Positions 7,908-17,438 of a stretch of DNA of 21,985 nucleotides are shown one piece after another. A program made the translations under genes and the position numbers. Under the pieces are notes generated by a model. That model had not been told where the DNA came from, searched no databases, and saw nothing but the letters and a program-made list of their open reading frames with translations. This DNA is from Phlyctochytrium arcticum. Lineage: Eukaryota; Chytridiomycota; Chytridiomycetes; Chytridiales; Chytridiaceae. The stretch covers positions 1 to 21,985 of the forward strand of contig JAHLKI010000086.1 of NCBI GenBank assembly GCA_025602905.1. Reading direction: 5' to 3'. The first letter of the stretch is position 1. Every line of letters starts with the position of its first letter.

Positions 7908-8772
7908 ATGGATCCAAATCAGCAAGCCCAACAAGCCATCATTGACATTGCAAAAGTCTATGAAAATCTAGAACGGATTGATGTCAATATGTGGCATTCT
8001 GGCGAAAGGACGTATCATTTTTTGGAGATCAAGGAAGCCTGGCACCCAATTTTTCTATCTGAGCGGTACAGTACATTTTTGAGCATTTTGGCAAGATTCG
8101 AGAAATTGAGGAAAAATACGACAAATTGCTAAGGATTCCGGCATATTTTGATGAAGAGGAAGAAGACCAGGCAAAGGCACTTTTCAATGAGATTCAACTG
8201 TTGATAAACAACATTGTAGCAACAATCGACAATAGTCCACCGGAAATGTTTCAAAGGAGTAACCATTCCTCAGAGATGCTGCCCGCCCCAATTACTTTTC
8301 GCCAAAGACAATGTTTTATAGATGGACGACTTCGCAATGAGAATGGTATCAGCAAACATGAAAAGCGGAAACAGGAGCGGTTCCAGCGAGAGAGAGAGAG
8401 CAACTTGTTATCTTCATGGGGGGGGGGTTCCTCAACCGCTTCCGGAAAAGTGGTTTCTATGAGACCCAACATCATTTCAAAAGGTTGTTTTTTGTCAATC
8501 TATCTGAAAGCATGAAGAATCGGGGAACTAACAAGAAAATAACTTGCGAGTCCGTATGGAGGCTATATGAGGAGGAGATGGGTCGGGAAGGATTCCAACA
8601 AGTCCATCAATACTTTTGTGGCGAGTGCGGAAAATTTTGGAAGAAGGGATGTTGTGAGAAATACAGTCCAAAAAGTAGGGGGAAGAGGCTCTGGATTGTG
8701 AAGAACGCATTGTTTCCAGATGAAATTCACGAAAAGTATGGTGCAGATGAGCAGAAATGGGGAGCATGTTAG
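7908..8772 (+). pseudogene. Element orf4: Cys-containing protein split by two frameshifts
   Basis: Three overlapping plus frames read as one protein of roughly 285 residues. Frame one starts at the ATG at 7908 downstream of a TATA box and runs to about 8070. Frame two carries on with REIEEKYDKLLRIPAYF and an acidic run, up to a run of nine G (8418-8426). Frame three takes over after the G-run and ends at 8772. Composition is continuous across both joints. The N-terminal part is helical, the centre is basic and low-complexity (KHEKRKQERFQRERES), and the C-terminal part has CGECGKFWKKGCCEKY, a likely metal-binding motif, then KRLWIVKNALF. I do not recognise the family. The G-run shift could be an assembly error; the first shift has no homopolymer excuse. 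Related repeat arrays lie on both sides. Confidence 0.5.
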
Positions 8773-8805
8773 ATTAGTGATTTTCAATGCTGTACTAGTT
8801 TTTGA

Positions 8806-8930
8806 AGGGGGTAATAATAATGTTCCTGAAGTTCTTGGTATTCTCCAGCCGGGGGCATTATCGTAGATCTGGCCGACAGCAGGGGGTATTATCATTAATC
8901 TCCAGCAGGGGGGGTATTAGTGTTAACCTC
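8806..8930. repeat. Second, more degenerate copy of the GGGGGTATTATCGTAGATCT array
   Basis: Units beginning with GGGGGYATTAT or a close variant start near 8807, 8850, 8882 and 8908. The leader GAAGTTCTTG matches that before the 7497 array, so the two intergenic segments are related by duplication. The array ends just before the recombinase frame and contains a TGTTAAC word like those at 7719-7744. Confidence 0.75.
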
Positions 8931-8955
8931 CTAGGTTGATGAATGAAGGGGAGAT

Positions 8956-10017
8956 TTGCTATTTGACCCCTCTACTGCTATCGCCCGAATCAATGAAAAG
9001 TATCCCAATGCATCATCCGCTTCCAGCCTCACCAAGGCATTGTCGGCGGTGTTTAAAGGAATGTCCGATATGGAAAAGATTGCGATAATTGATGCATATG
9101 TAGAAGAACAGCCAGCACTTATTAGAAACTCGCTTAAAGATCTTTCCGATGCCGACAAATTGAAATTGTTCAAAGAAACCCTGGTGAAACCGTATGAAGA
9201 TCTTCATCATGAAAAATGTAAAGCAATCATTCCGAAAATTGTCAAAGAAGAAGATATCGCATTGACTGACAAACAAAAGGCGCGATTCATCCATTCCGAC
9301 CTCCTCAATGAGAAATTGAAAAAGGGGATCAAGCAAGCCATGGATAATAGTCGATATGCCGATGCGAGTTATCTCATTATTGCTGCATTATATGGAGAGT
9401 CCACCAGCGAAACATTGCGCACAGATCTCCTCCATGCCCGGTGGAGGAACTGTACAAGTGATGATCTTGTGACATATGATTTTCAAAATGGTGTGTTTCA
9501 TATTCGATCGTCGCGCAAGCAGGGTAATGAAACATACATTCAGGTGCTTGACGCTGAGATGAAAGAATACCTGTCTACATTATGTGTCGCTCGAGATATT
9601 TAAAATTGGGATTATCTGATCAGGAAGCAACGAAACAAAGATGATGTCCCTAGTGACGATCGCGGAAAATGGAGCAACACACATGGTTCCGCATTGGCAA
9701 GAACTATCGAGTCGTATATTGGTATTAAAATGAGCAACAATGATCTACGCCGTTCAATTTCAATGAAACTCTCGGAAGCGGATAATGGAGATATTATCGC
9801 ACAATCCGCAATTGTCAAGAAGATGAATCATTCATACCCGGTTCATCAAATATTCTATAACAAGCGTATCTTTTGTAATGTTTGCAACGAAAGAATCACT
9901 GGTGAAGATCTCCAAGATCTCACTGATGGTAAATGTCTATCGTGTCAAACGTCGCCGATGGGAACCGATGACGATAAAGATCTTTTTTGCGACGTAGATG
10001 AAATGAGGTATAACTAA
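8956..10017 (+). pseudogene. Tyrosine recombinase / integrase with one in-frame stop
   Basis: One frame runs from about 8956 to a TAA at 9601-9603, then continues in the same frame to the TAA at 10015-10017, about 352 residues in all. The N-terminal 130 residues are helical (arm or core-binding type). Catalytic positions can be placed: Arg in TLRTDLLHARW (codon at 9418), Lys in the beta-hairpin FHIRSSRKQGNETYIQV, Arg in SNNDLRRSISMKL (about 9748), His in KKMNHS (9829) and the nucleophile Tyr in HQIFYNKR (9856). The C-terminus adds CNVC...CLSC (from 9874), a zinc-ribbon-like tail. Such enzymes integrate or excise circular DNA and are found in Cryptons, DIRS-like elements and virus-derived elements. 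No in-frame ATG precedes 9061; an out-of-frame ATG at 8939 could have been the start before a one-base loss. The TAA lies between the hairpin Lys and the second Arg, so the present gene should give no active enzyme unless the stop is read through or is an error. Confidence 0.75.
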
Positions 10018-10735
10018 TGAACTGTAATCTTTCCTATGTAAATGATCAAATATTCTGTTCTAATCCGTAAATGGCTTCCCTGTCGTCTCCCAAATCATCA
10101 AAGGGCACCCCATGCATTATCCTGCGAGTTGTTATAGCCTCATATTGCTGCGCTGTGTGGATATATTTTCGAGCAAGTGACGCTTGAAAGTTTGAAAGGG
10201 GTGAATTTCGGTGAAAGGACACTCACGCGTGCATAAGCCCCCGCGTGGCTGCTGCGCCTCTTGGAATTCCGCTGGGGCCGTTCAATTCAGTCAAAATGCC
10301 AATTGGAAACAAAAGAGGGCAGGCACTGCCAGGCAGAGGCCAAGAGTCGTATAAGGATATTGTTGAAATGAGTGCGTTGCCAAGAGTCCCAAGTAGGGAA
10401 TACCAGAAGGAATGCCATGCAAAACAAGATACAAAAGCACCCTTTTTCACGGCTGGGTCTTGATGCACCTGAGCTGTCAGTGCTTTGCACAGTCTTCTCG
10501 GGACTGTCAATCAGCGGCTTGTGTATTTTCTGAGTGACGAGAATCCCGGGAGAATCCAGGGTGAAAATCAAATCCAACTAATATGTGCATTGGAGACCAA
10601 AATTATTATTTACGAGAAAGAATGGTCCAAATGAAAACATGGACGGACATGGAGGTCCTTAGTTGCAGAATAAGTTTAATCAAGTTAAATAACTGTACAA
10701 ATGAAATATGATATCGGAGTGCAGACGAACGAAAG
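10018..10735. other. Intergenic region between the element and the housekeeping block
   Basis: No supported gene. A plus-strand frame with an ATG at 10296 (55 codons) and overlapping minus-strand frames exist, but none has a recognisable domain or preferred composition. An ACGCGT word (the MluI-box core of fungal G1/S promoters) occurs once near 10225. CCCATGCATTAT at about 10110 matches a word at about 7410. The right end of the mobile element is probably here but no boundary repeat could be fixed. Confidence 0.3.
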
Positions 10736-11733
10736 CTAATCCTCAAACTCCACATCCTCCTCCTCTTCCTCATCCGAGCTGGCACGCTCGCGCCGGTGCT
10801 GTCCTTTCGCAGCCTTTTGCGCCCGGTAAGCAGCAATAGCATCTTCACGCTGCTGCAGAATCGCCCGTTTCTCTACCTCGGGCAACGTCTTGAGCTTTCG
10901 CTTTCGCCCAACAGTGGGAATTACCGGCTCGGCAAACGCTGGCATCTTGGGCTCTTCATCCGCATCCGATCCTTGCGCGTCTATTGATTTTTGCAGAGCT
11001 GCTTTCAGCAACGCCTTTTGACTCTGTCCAAGTTTCACACACACATTAGTAAAGACATCCCACGATGTGACCAATCACAGCAAAAAAAACTGACCTCACT
11101 GCCCCCACCACCTCTCTTCTTGGGCACCGCTGTAATGGTTGGCGGCTGCATCGCCACTGTCCCAAACTTGATATGCTCCGTCTGCCCTTCCCTCTCCTCA
11201 TCATCCGAATCCTTGCCACCGCCGCCAGCCTTACTCGCCTTGGCCTTTTGCTTTCTCCGCTCCAGATACGCCTTGGATTTAATCTTTCGCTTGGTCCCAG
11301 CTTGTGATGCGGATGTAATCGATTGCCGAACAAGATCATCGACTCGTCGGGAAAAGTCTCCTAATGACTCGTTTGGTTTCCGTGTTGGTTGAGCGACTAT
11401 TCACACAGCATACGACATTAACCCGCATTCCTTATCTTGCTAATCGTCCAAACACATACCAGAATTTGATGTCCCGCTCTTTGCTCCACCCTGTCCACTC
11501 TTCGCTATCCCGCCCTTACTTGATTTAGGTTTGGTAGACGTAGTATCGGCCCCACCATCCTTCCGTACAGTTCCCTTTCGTTTAGAGAATTTTTGGCCTG
11601 CCAACAATGCCCGATACTTTCGCGGCATGTCCTGCTGCACTTTGTGTAAAGCTGCTGAGGGAGCAGCATCTTTGCTGGGTTCTGATGATTCCTTTCCGCT
11701 AACCGGTTTTCGTTGCTTGGTTATCTTCGACAT
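10736..11733 (-). CDS. CCDC137 / UPF0653-like nucleolar-type protein
   Basis: Three exons on the minus strand, 11733-11460, 11396-11095 and 11023-10736, joined at GT-AG sites in frame, give 287 residues. The protein is very basic and low in complexity, with hallmarks of the CCDC137 family (fungal UPF0653): an N-terminal MPRKYRALLAGQKF segment, NESLGDFSRRVD, the motif IKFGTVAMQPPTIT near residue 170, and a late helix LPEVEKRAILQQREDAIAAY followed by an acidic tail (DEEEEEDVEFED). Animal members are nucleolar or perichromosomal; fungal members are little studied and probably linked to ribosome biogenesis (inference). The start at MSKITKQ is the first ATG in frame; an upstream TTG extension is not needed. 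It is divergent from the gene at 11959, with about 225 bp between start codons. Confidence 0.75.
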
Positions 11734-11958
11734 GCTTCCGAGTGTGTAGTTATAATGTCGTTTGTTTGGAAATTTTTGAACTTTCAAAATTCAAACACCC
11801 AGCCAAATGAACATTGGCTCGAATGCATCATCCGCCCTTGCTTTCCCTGGCGCACTTTCCCACGCCATTGAATACAGCAAACGTAAAAACAGTAACCACT
11901 AGAACTTGGAGCAAGTCTTATAGCAGAAAGAGGGCGACGAAAATTTCTAGGGGCAGCA
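11734..11958. promoter_or_regulatory. Shared bidirectional promoter region
   Basis: A 225-bp gap separates the starts of the divergent CCDC137-like gene (minus) and the unknown coiled-coil gene (plus), so both promoters must lie here or extend into the neighbouring 5' ends. No clear TATA box is seen. Confidence 0.5.
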
Positions 11959-14051
11959 ATGGACGATTCAACGAGGAACCTAGTACGGGCCGCTCTGGTA
12001 AGTCTAGATGTATATGGACTGGGCGAGGTCCCAAAATATGCCTCTTATTCACAAGAAAGCTCTGACATTTGGTTGTTGCATATATAGATGGTCTCACTCG
12101 CCAAGCATAAACCAAAGGGGTTGAAAATCACCGGTACTATATATTTCATTGCCCTCTTCCAAAAAAATGCATTTGTTTACTTTCACAATCAGACTTTATC
12201 ACATACCTGGACTCCATCACGACCGACTCACCTTTAATGCTCACCATTTCCGCCACAGTCCGACACCAGATCTCCACACCGTTGGCCACGGGGATCCAAC
12301 ACGTTATGCAGCGGCACGGCGATGTGGTTGACCAATTGATCTCGTTTTGCGATAAACTGGAAAGCAAACGGGTCGTGAGGGAGGGAAAACTCAAGATTCG
12401 GATGGAAGAGTTGCAGCAGGAACTTGCCCAAGCGCAACAGGAAATGTGTCGTGCAAATCTAGGTAAAACATTTTGGAATGATTCCCGGCCTAGATCTGAT
12501 ACAAATGACAGAAATTGACGCACTACACAGTAAATTGGTGGAGCAAGCGGGCAAAAAACCCAAAAGTAAACCTCTTCGGGCTCCCAAAGCTCATGCTGCA
12601 GCCAGCGGGAGAAAAGGTGATTTCATCGGTCAAAGAGTACATTTCCAAAACTGTTGAAAACTAAACTTCTTCATCTATATCAAAGTCCAAGATCTTTTGA
12701 CCGACGGTGACCCCTATATCCGCGATACGGTCGAATTCCTCTTTCTTGCCCAAGAGCTGATTTCACGGTCCGGATACCAAAATCCGCTCTCCGATGATCC
12801 CTCTGCCACAGGTATGCCGCCCCACATTTTCGGGATGACATGATTGAGACCCACGGTAACTAAAAGCTTGTGACCATAACCTTAGAGTCAACTCTCCCGC
12901 CCACCGCCCGCACGGTGCATGGTTCTACAATTTTATCCGCCATTCAAGCCCTCATCCCGCGGTTAATCGCGGCTTTGCAAGCGCGGTGCATGAGTGGCCG
13001 ACGCGAAGTGGACGCGCGCGCGCGTCGCGTCGTTCTTGAAAAACGTGAATTGTCCTCGGATGAATCAGATCTCGTATCGTCGTCGTCGGAGCTTGAAAAG
13101 AATGATGACCATCTTATCTGGATGCAACGCGTCGAGCAAGGGCTTGAAGCTTTAGAACACGTCTTGCCCAAACTAATTTGTATGTTTTCAATCATACTTC
13201 AACATTTCGTTTTTGTTTATCTTTTCCAACCAGCGTTCGCCCAAACATCATTTGACGGGTTTACAGATGGACATCGCGAGCACATCACCCTCCTCTTCAT
13301 GAGCATCATCCCCGACCTCACCGACCTCATCAGTCTCATCGGCATGCTCGTCAACGACTGTAAAGTCATCAACGAAATGCAGGCCAATGAGTCGGAACAC
13401 AAGGAAACACCAAGTCATCCTGATCCACGGTTACGATTAGCTTCTTTGATACTCATTCTTGTACGCGGGAATCCTCAGTTGACAAGAGCCGCACTCTTGG
13501 CTGCCACGCATCAATGTACGAAGCTGGCATCCCATTTACCGTCTCCGGCCCCATTACCCACCTACTTTGCATCACCTCCGTCATCATCAACCGAGACATC
13601 ACCGACTATTCCGTCCGATTGGGGCGTCTTATGTGCCGCAAATGAAAATTACAAGGCCCGGGCATGTATCGATTCAGCCTACTTTTGTCTTCACATCATT
13701 GAACGCATCATCGCGACATCCACCATCGACGATCTTGTCATATCCCCTCTATCCTCATCACAAGCCAGTCGAGAAAGCCAAGATTTACTGGATGTGTTCA
13801 CTCCCCCAACGTCAACCAACAATCAAGATCAACCACCCGATTCAAAAGATACCATTTCGCAGCAATTGCAGTCCCATATTGCACATCTGTTGGACGCGTC
13901 GTTGAATGTATACGGGGCACCACCCGAATACACCGAGTGGGTCTTTCGGATTTGTCTCAAGTTGGAGGGGGACCGTGTGCGAGGGCAGGCGTGGCAACGG
14001 ATGGAAGAGTGTGTTGGTTCCTCGCAGTCCAAGGGCGACATATTAGAGTAG
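11959..14051 (+). CDS. Unrecognised coiled-coil / helical-repeat-like protein, 7 exons
   Basis: Proposed exons are 11959-11997, 12088-12133, 12193-12462, 12512-12616, 12686-12811, 12886-13179 and 13234-14051. All joints are GT-AG and keep frame, giving about 565 residues. The N-terminal part (TYLDSITTDSPLMLTISATV) is followed by a clear coiled coil (about residues 70-115, MEELQQELAQAQQEM), a Lys/Pro linker and a long, mostly helical C-terminal half (for example HITLLFMSIIPDLTDLISLI) interrupted by Ser/Pro-rich stretches. There is no signal peptide and no catalytic motif. The first two exons are the least certain: the first intron is also open except for a TAG just before its acceptor, so a different N-terminus is possible. 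The third intron has a second in-frame acceptor at 12493. I do not recognise the family. Its 3' end faces the APSES gene. Confidence 0.6.
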
Positions 14052-14402
14052 GTTCAGGATTAGATGTTTGATCTTAGATTTTCCTCGTACGTTTTGCAAA
14101 AGAATTGTAAAACCATATTATTAACAAGTAGAAAAGACCAGCCAAACGACCAAAACAAAAAAAGGACAACCCGTTTGTGGGTTATATGATAGCATGCACA
14201 CACGCAGAAATAACCAGACAAAAAAAAGACATTGGACACAAAAAAACAAAAATGCGCGACCACTATACTAATTTAAAAACAAACGGAGAAGATGCGCCAG
14301 AAGAAATGGAAGACGAGTGAGTGTGCAATGATGTTTGAGGGGGAGGGGTGGTGAATGCAAGCGAGGGAGGGCGAATGTGAGCAAGTCTATGCTGTTTATT
14401 TT
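14052..14402. terminator. Convergent 3' intergenic region
   Basis: A 350-bp AT-rich spacer between the stop of the coiled-coil gene and the stop of the APSES gene. On the minus strand an AATAAA-type signal directly follows the APSES stop codon. No gene is seen in the spacer. Confidence 0.4.
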
Positions 14403-16163
14403 TTATTCGGGCAGGTCAAGGATATCTCGCAGAGACTCTCCAAGACCATACTCTACAGCCAGTTCACGGGCACGGTACAACGGGATCCTATAAAGGACAA
14501 TAGAAATGAGCAAAAAGTTGAAACAAAGTAATGAAAAAAAGAAGACATACCAGGTTCCTTGGTACTTGCCATAGCCACCTTGGATTTTTTCGTGTTCGCC
14601 CTGATGAATTTCCCGCTCGAGGACTTTTGTCCGCCGACTCTTTTCCATTCCAGCGGCCTTCAAGACATGTGTCGCATTCATCCACGCGTCATGACGCCGG
14701 CGCATGACACCCACGCCATTAGGAGCGACCATTTCGTAGACGGGGACATTGGAGTAGGTTGCTTCGTAGAGGCCTTTTCGGGGCGGGTTGACTGCTGCCG
14801 GGACGCGAGAGGGGACGTGGTTGGAGGCACGTTTGGATGGGGAGCCTATTGGTTGAGCATAGGGGGAAGAGTTGTTGCGGCGGATGGAGTGAATGGGGAA
14901 ATTGGAAGGGCGAAAGACGGGAACGGAAATGGGGGAGCCTCCTTGGAGTTGCTGGTAGTAAGGGTGGAGCTGTTGTTGCTGTTGTTGATAGGCATTTTGT
15001 TGATGCTGTTGCTGCTGCTGCTGTTGTTGTTGTTGTTGGTGGTGGGCATAGGGGTGATAGGACGCTTGATGGTATGGGCTGTATGTCTGATGCGGGCCGC
15101 CACCATTTGACACCAAGTACGGCTGCATGAGTGCTGCATTCTGCGCTGCCAAATGCTGTTGCTGTTGCTGAAGCTGCTGATGTTGTTGATGTGGGGATTG
15201 CGGCTGTTGGTAGACATGGTGGGGAGAGTAAGCGGAGGGGTTCATTTGGGCGTGAGCAGCGGCGGCGGCAGCCTGAGCCTGCACTGCTGCAGCTTGAGCA
15301 GCAGCCGCAACCTGAGCAGCCTGAGCTTGGGCATGGGCATGGGCCTGAGCTTGAGCGGCATGAGCGTGGGCCTGTGCCATAGAAACACTGTTGTTGTTGC
15401 TGTTGGAATGTCCACCATGGTTGTTATTTGACGATATGGATGCATTCGTGTAGTTGCCAACATGGCTCATACTATTCGCAGCGTGATTGAGGGCGTGGGC
15501 TAGGTGTTGCTGTTGTTGTGACTGGGATTGAGAGTGAGAGGAAGGATTTGAGGTTTGGTACATGACACTGCTGGGTCCCGAGGATGAGCCGTTTGGAGTT
15601 CCTACGCGGCTGCTGTTGGCACTGCTCGTCGTAGTCCCTGTCCCATTGGTCATTCCATTTGACATACCCGAGCTCGACAGGTATTGTGATGATATCCCTG
15701 CACTGGTTGTCGGTGCTGCTGACGAGGATGGGATACTTGAAGTTGCTGCCGAGGGAGTAGAGGATGTGGCGGTCACCGAGCCCAATGGAGCAAAATCGCC
15801 CGAAATGGACGTTGGGGTAGGCAATTGTTGGGAGGATTGAGACGAAGAAGAGGGTGGTGGTGGGGTAGGCAAGGGCTGGCCTCCAAAGTGCTGTTGTTGC
15901 TGATGTATTTGAGCCAAATGCTGCGGGACAAAAGTAGGTTTGTACTGGGGTTTGGGTCCCAAGGCATGGCGTGGGTCATCCCAGGGTTGATAGGGTGGTC
16001 CAGAGGGTGGAACGAGAGCAGTGGGGTAGCCAGCAGGAAGTGACGGTGGGGGCATTGGCAATGCCAGAGTGTTTAAATCATCAACAGTAGCAGCCGCAGC
16101 GTCGTCCGAAGAGTCCTTTAGCGAGTCCAAAAAGTTGGGAATGTAGAGTGACGACATGGCCAT
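14403..16163 (-). CDS. APSES / KilA-N transcription factor (Mbp1-type DNA-binding domain at the C-terminus)
   Basis: Two exons, 16163-14551 and 14487-14403, are joined by a consensus intron within the W codon of YQGTW, giving 565 residues. Residues about 465-560 form an Mbp1-class APSES domain: YEATYSNVPVYE, VGVMRRRHDAWMNATHVLKA, EREIHQGEHEKIQGGYGKYQ and IPLYRARELAVEYGLGE. Such domains bind MluI-box-like sites and drive G1/S or developmental genes. The protein stops right after the domain, with no ankyrin repeats and no Swi6-binding C-terminus. The 460 residues before it are disordered: Ser/Thr/Pro-rich, an Ala/Gln/His block (AQAHAHAAQAQAHAHAQAQA) and polyQ runs of up to eleven, typical of activation or condensate regions. 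The ATG at 16163 (MAMSSLYIPNF) is chosen because the open sequence upstream lacks an ATG. A spliced 5' exon cannot be excluded. Confidence 0.8.
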   Translation of the reverse strand: MAMSSLYIPNFLDSLKDSSDDAAAATVDDLNTLALPMPPPSLPAGYPTALVPPSGPPYQPWDDPRHALGPKPQYKPTFVPQHLAQIHQQQQHFGGQPLPTPPPPSSSSQSSQQLPTPTSISGDFAPLGSVTATSSTPSAATSSIPSSSAAPTTSAGISSQYLSSSGMSNGMTNGTGTTTSSANSSRVGTPNGSSSGPSSVMYQTSNPSSHSQSQSQQQQHLAHALNHAANSMSHVGNYTNASISSNNNHGGHSNSNNNSVSMAQAHAHAAQAQAHAHAQAQAAQVAAAAQAAAVQAQAAAAAAHAQMNPSAYSPHHVYQQPQSPHQQHQQLQQQQQHLAAQNAALMQPYLVSNGGGPHQTYSPYHQASYHPYAHHQQQQQQQQQQQHQQNAYQQQQQQLHPYYQQLQGGSPISVPVFRPSNFPIHSIRRNNSSPYAQPIGSPSKRASNHVPSRVPAAVNPPRKGLYEATYSNVPVYEMVAPNGVGVMRRRHDAWMNATHVLKAAGMEKSRRTKVLEREIHQGEHEKIQGGYGKYQGTWYVFFFSLLCFNFLLISIVLYRIPLYRARELAVEYGLGESLRDILDLPE

Positions 16164-17438
16164 GTCTCCAGCAACACTAACTCTACCCAGCGAGGTCGCT
16201 CTAGCGGCGGTTACGAGAGGCAGCGTTGCAGTAGTGATAAAAGTGTCTCCTGAACCTGACTCCAACTTGAAAGTTTTCGGCACCACCCAAAGAAAACAAA
16301 TGGCAACTTTCCAAAAATCGGTCCCCGAGAAGGTTACCAATGCCAAGTCCGTACGGTAGTCGTTCGCAACAAGAAAGCAAGTCCTTTTGAAGTCGTGTCC
16401 GGGATTGCAATCACGGACTCGCCGAGATTCCGCCTGCTGAAACTTGTAAGTTGGTGGGTCTCTGGCGTCCAAAAGTCTACTCTAAAAACTCGCTGCTTTT
16501 TCCACGAAACAGACTTTCCAACACTGGTGAACTAAAAAAGGAGCGGGAAAATGCAAGCTGGAGCTTTGAGTTTAGCGGATTGCCTTTGTCTTTTTTTTTT
16601 CGCAGCGGTAATAGTCACCTTTTTCCTTGCGTCGAAAAGTTGCTGCGACGGACGGACTCCAAACGCTGAACGTCTCCAAATAGACGCTGCGGCGCACACC
16701 CACGCTGGTGACTGGGCCGCTGGCCGCGCAGGCACAGCCATGTTACGGACGCCTCGACCCTTGTGCCGCAAGCCTTGGATCCGGTTGCACCGCCACTCGC
16801 TTTACTGGCTTTACGCTCGTTTTACAGGCCTCTATGGCCCCGTGTGCTGTCATTTTTGGGAAAGCGCGAAACTGCCAAAAACCCGTCAACATTATCCCTG
16901 CAATCTTCGCCTTTGGAGAGTTTAGATAACTTGGATCTTACGGAAAGAACTTGTACAGGTAGGTTTACTGCTGGCTGGATCAAGTAGTTACTGGAGTCGG
17001 GGCTCGACTTTCAGGACCGGCGGTGGAACAATTCCGGGGGTTGTTTGTTGAAGAGAACGACCCTCAAAACGTGCAAGATGCCGGCTTTGCCCGTGAAAGC
17101 TTTTTCGAATTTAGAAGGGGCATAATATACCTTGGCACTGTCTTTCGAAGCCGTGTTTGAGAGTGAAAGATAGAGGGAGAGCCGGGGTTTCCGCGTGGTC
17201 GTCGGGTCAGGTCTCGCGGGCAGCAGCAGCAGAGCAGCAACAGCTGACGGTTTGCGGACCAACTCCCCAAAAACACACTACTTTTTGTTTGCTGCCTCAC
17301 AGAGTCCCTAACCTTTTTTTTAACTTCATCTTCTTTTGCCTACTCGTTCTCTGCATTTCCGCTCACTGCCATCGTCCCATTGCCCGTTGTGTCTATCCCC
17401 TCGTGTCTTCCCGCGTCGATACAAACAACAAAAATTAA
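16164..17438. promoter_or_regulatory. Long divergent promoter region between the APSES and PP2C genes
   Basis: About 1.27 kb separates the two divergent start codons. Several overlapping frames are open here, but none has a good start or a recognisable domain, so no gene is called. The last 130 bp before the phosphatase ATG are pyrimidine-rich (a common feature of fungal 5' leaders) and end in an A-rich context immediately before ATGGCC. The APSES transcript probably has a long 5' leader within the first few hundred bases. Confidence 0.45.

Noticed and set aside
10223..10577. Two minus-strand frames and a plus-strand 55-codon ORF
   Set aside because: They overlap each other, lack family features, and none stands out as coding.
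14559..15110. Plus-strand frame of 183 codons with poly-Leu
   Set aside because: It is the antisense shadow of the polyQ and DNA-binding parts of the APSES gene.
16551..16987. Overlapping plus-strand frames in the APSES-PP2C intergenic region
   Set aside because: None has a good start context, splice support or a recognisable domain; composition does not favour one frame.
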